Source: Methanosarcinales archaeon
Lineage (GTDB): Archaea > Halobacteriota > Methanosarcinia > Methanosarcinales > Methanogasteraceae
Length of the DNA stretch: 37,094 nt
Direction: 5' to 3'
NCBI GenBank assembly: GCA_030625165.1
Contig: DAOURL010000006.1
Span: forward strand, 1 to 37,094
Of the stretch, positions 36,413 to 37,094 are shown piece by piece. The notes below the pieces were generated by a model. It saw only the letters and a list, made by a program, of their open reading frames with translations, ran no database searches and was not told the DNA's origin. How positions within the stretch are numbered: the stretch's first letter is position 1; each line of letters begins with the position of its first letter. The position numbers and the translations under genes were made by a program.

Positions 36413-37094
36413 ATGCACCCCCCCGACCCCCAGCGCCCGGACAGCGAGAGCGACGAGAAGGTGCTGATCCTTCCGCTTGGCGAGGAGTCCAAGAAGATCA
36501 CGCAGACTCTCTCAAACGACTCTGCACGGCAGGTGCTCGAATTGCTCGCTGATGAGCCGATGTCAGCATCGGATATCGCCGAAAAACTGGAGATTCCCCT
36601 CACGACCGTCAAGTACAATCTGGATGCGCTGATCGAGTCGGGGCTTATCACGATCAAACAGACAAGGTGGAGTGTCAAGGGCAGAAAGATCAAGGTATAC
36701 GCACCGATACGGAAGCTAATCGTCGTTGTTCCCGACAAAACAGACAGGAAATCGGTTGCTGATATTCTGAGGAGGTATCTCGGCGTGGTGCTCGGTGCGG
36801 CTGGCATATCCGCTATCATCGAGTGGTGGCACCAGCCATTGCTCGCTGGCACAGAGAAGGTGGTCAGGAATGTAGCAGAGGAGGCGGAATCGGGAATTCC
36901 ACCCGCAACAATACCGACGTCAACGCCTGCGCCAATGATGGTAGATGGCGCATCGCCAGCACCTGTGTATGCGCCAACACCGGTCGGTATCACCGAAAGC
37001 AAGGCAGTCGCTGGCGGGTGCGTGACCGATATGCTCTCGGATACACAGGAAGCGGCTATGGATGGAGTAGCCCCGGCATACACGCCAGCGCAGA
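36413..37094 (+). CDS. ArsR-like winged-helix regulator with predicted C-terminal TM segment (partial)
   Basis: DSARQVLELLADEPMSASDIAEKLEIPLTTVKYNLDALIESGLI; hydrophobic YLGVVLGAAGISAIIEWW then a Pro/Thr-rich tail. Open to the window edge. Confidence 0.82.
   Translation, partial: MHPPDPQRPDSESDEKVLILPLGEESKKITQTLSNDSARQVLELLADEPMSASDIAEKLEIPLTTVKYNLDALIESGLITIKQTRWSVKGRKIKVYAPIRKLIVVVPDKTDRKSVADILRRYLGVVLGAAGISAIIEWWHQPLLAGTEKVVRNVAEEAESGIPPATIPTSTPAPMMVDGASPAPVYAPTPVGITESKAVAGGCVTDMLSDTQEAAMDGVAPAYTPAQ

Overview
The window is archaeal DNA. It has archaeal uL15, eS1 and S15, SecY/SecD/SecF, RpoK, Rpp21, TrmG10, a Methanosarcina-type S-layer domain and a DUF2551-like protein, which suggests a Methanosarcinales/ANME-like relative (inference). 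Most of it is housekeeping chromosome with tight start/stop overlaps. Accessory material sits at about 9.4-10.3 kb, 13.4-16.3 kb and 20.8-22.1 kb. Main points of interest: (i) a 234-bp MITE-like element (20810-21043) with 15-bp terminal inverted repeats, GTAA...TTAC ends and a perfect 8-bp target duplication CATTTCAG, with a CAGAG-family hairpin inside it; (ii) a duplicated S-layer-domain protein ending in a dockerin-like repeat, and a separate decayed dockerin fragment 8 kb away; (iii) a 700-aa fusion of a PfkB-like fold (no recognisable GAGD motif) to an AAA+ ATPase, followed by the N-terminal stub of a DUF4062/STAND-type gene and hicBA, which looks like an eroded conflict/defence locus; (iv) a retropepsin-like protease broken by one extra base just after its DTGAD motif, next to UPF0175/PIN antitoxin-toxin remnants; (v) a short palindromic sequence encoding ASTPxAL at the N-termini of both SecF and TrmG10; (vi) dispersed ATTCGTG and CACAGAG hairpin repeats, one of which supplies the larC stop codon. 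No tRNA, rRNA or CRISPR array was recognised. All family calls are from reading the translations; no database search was run.
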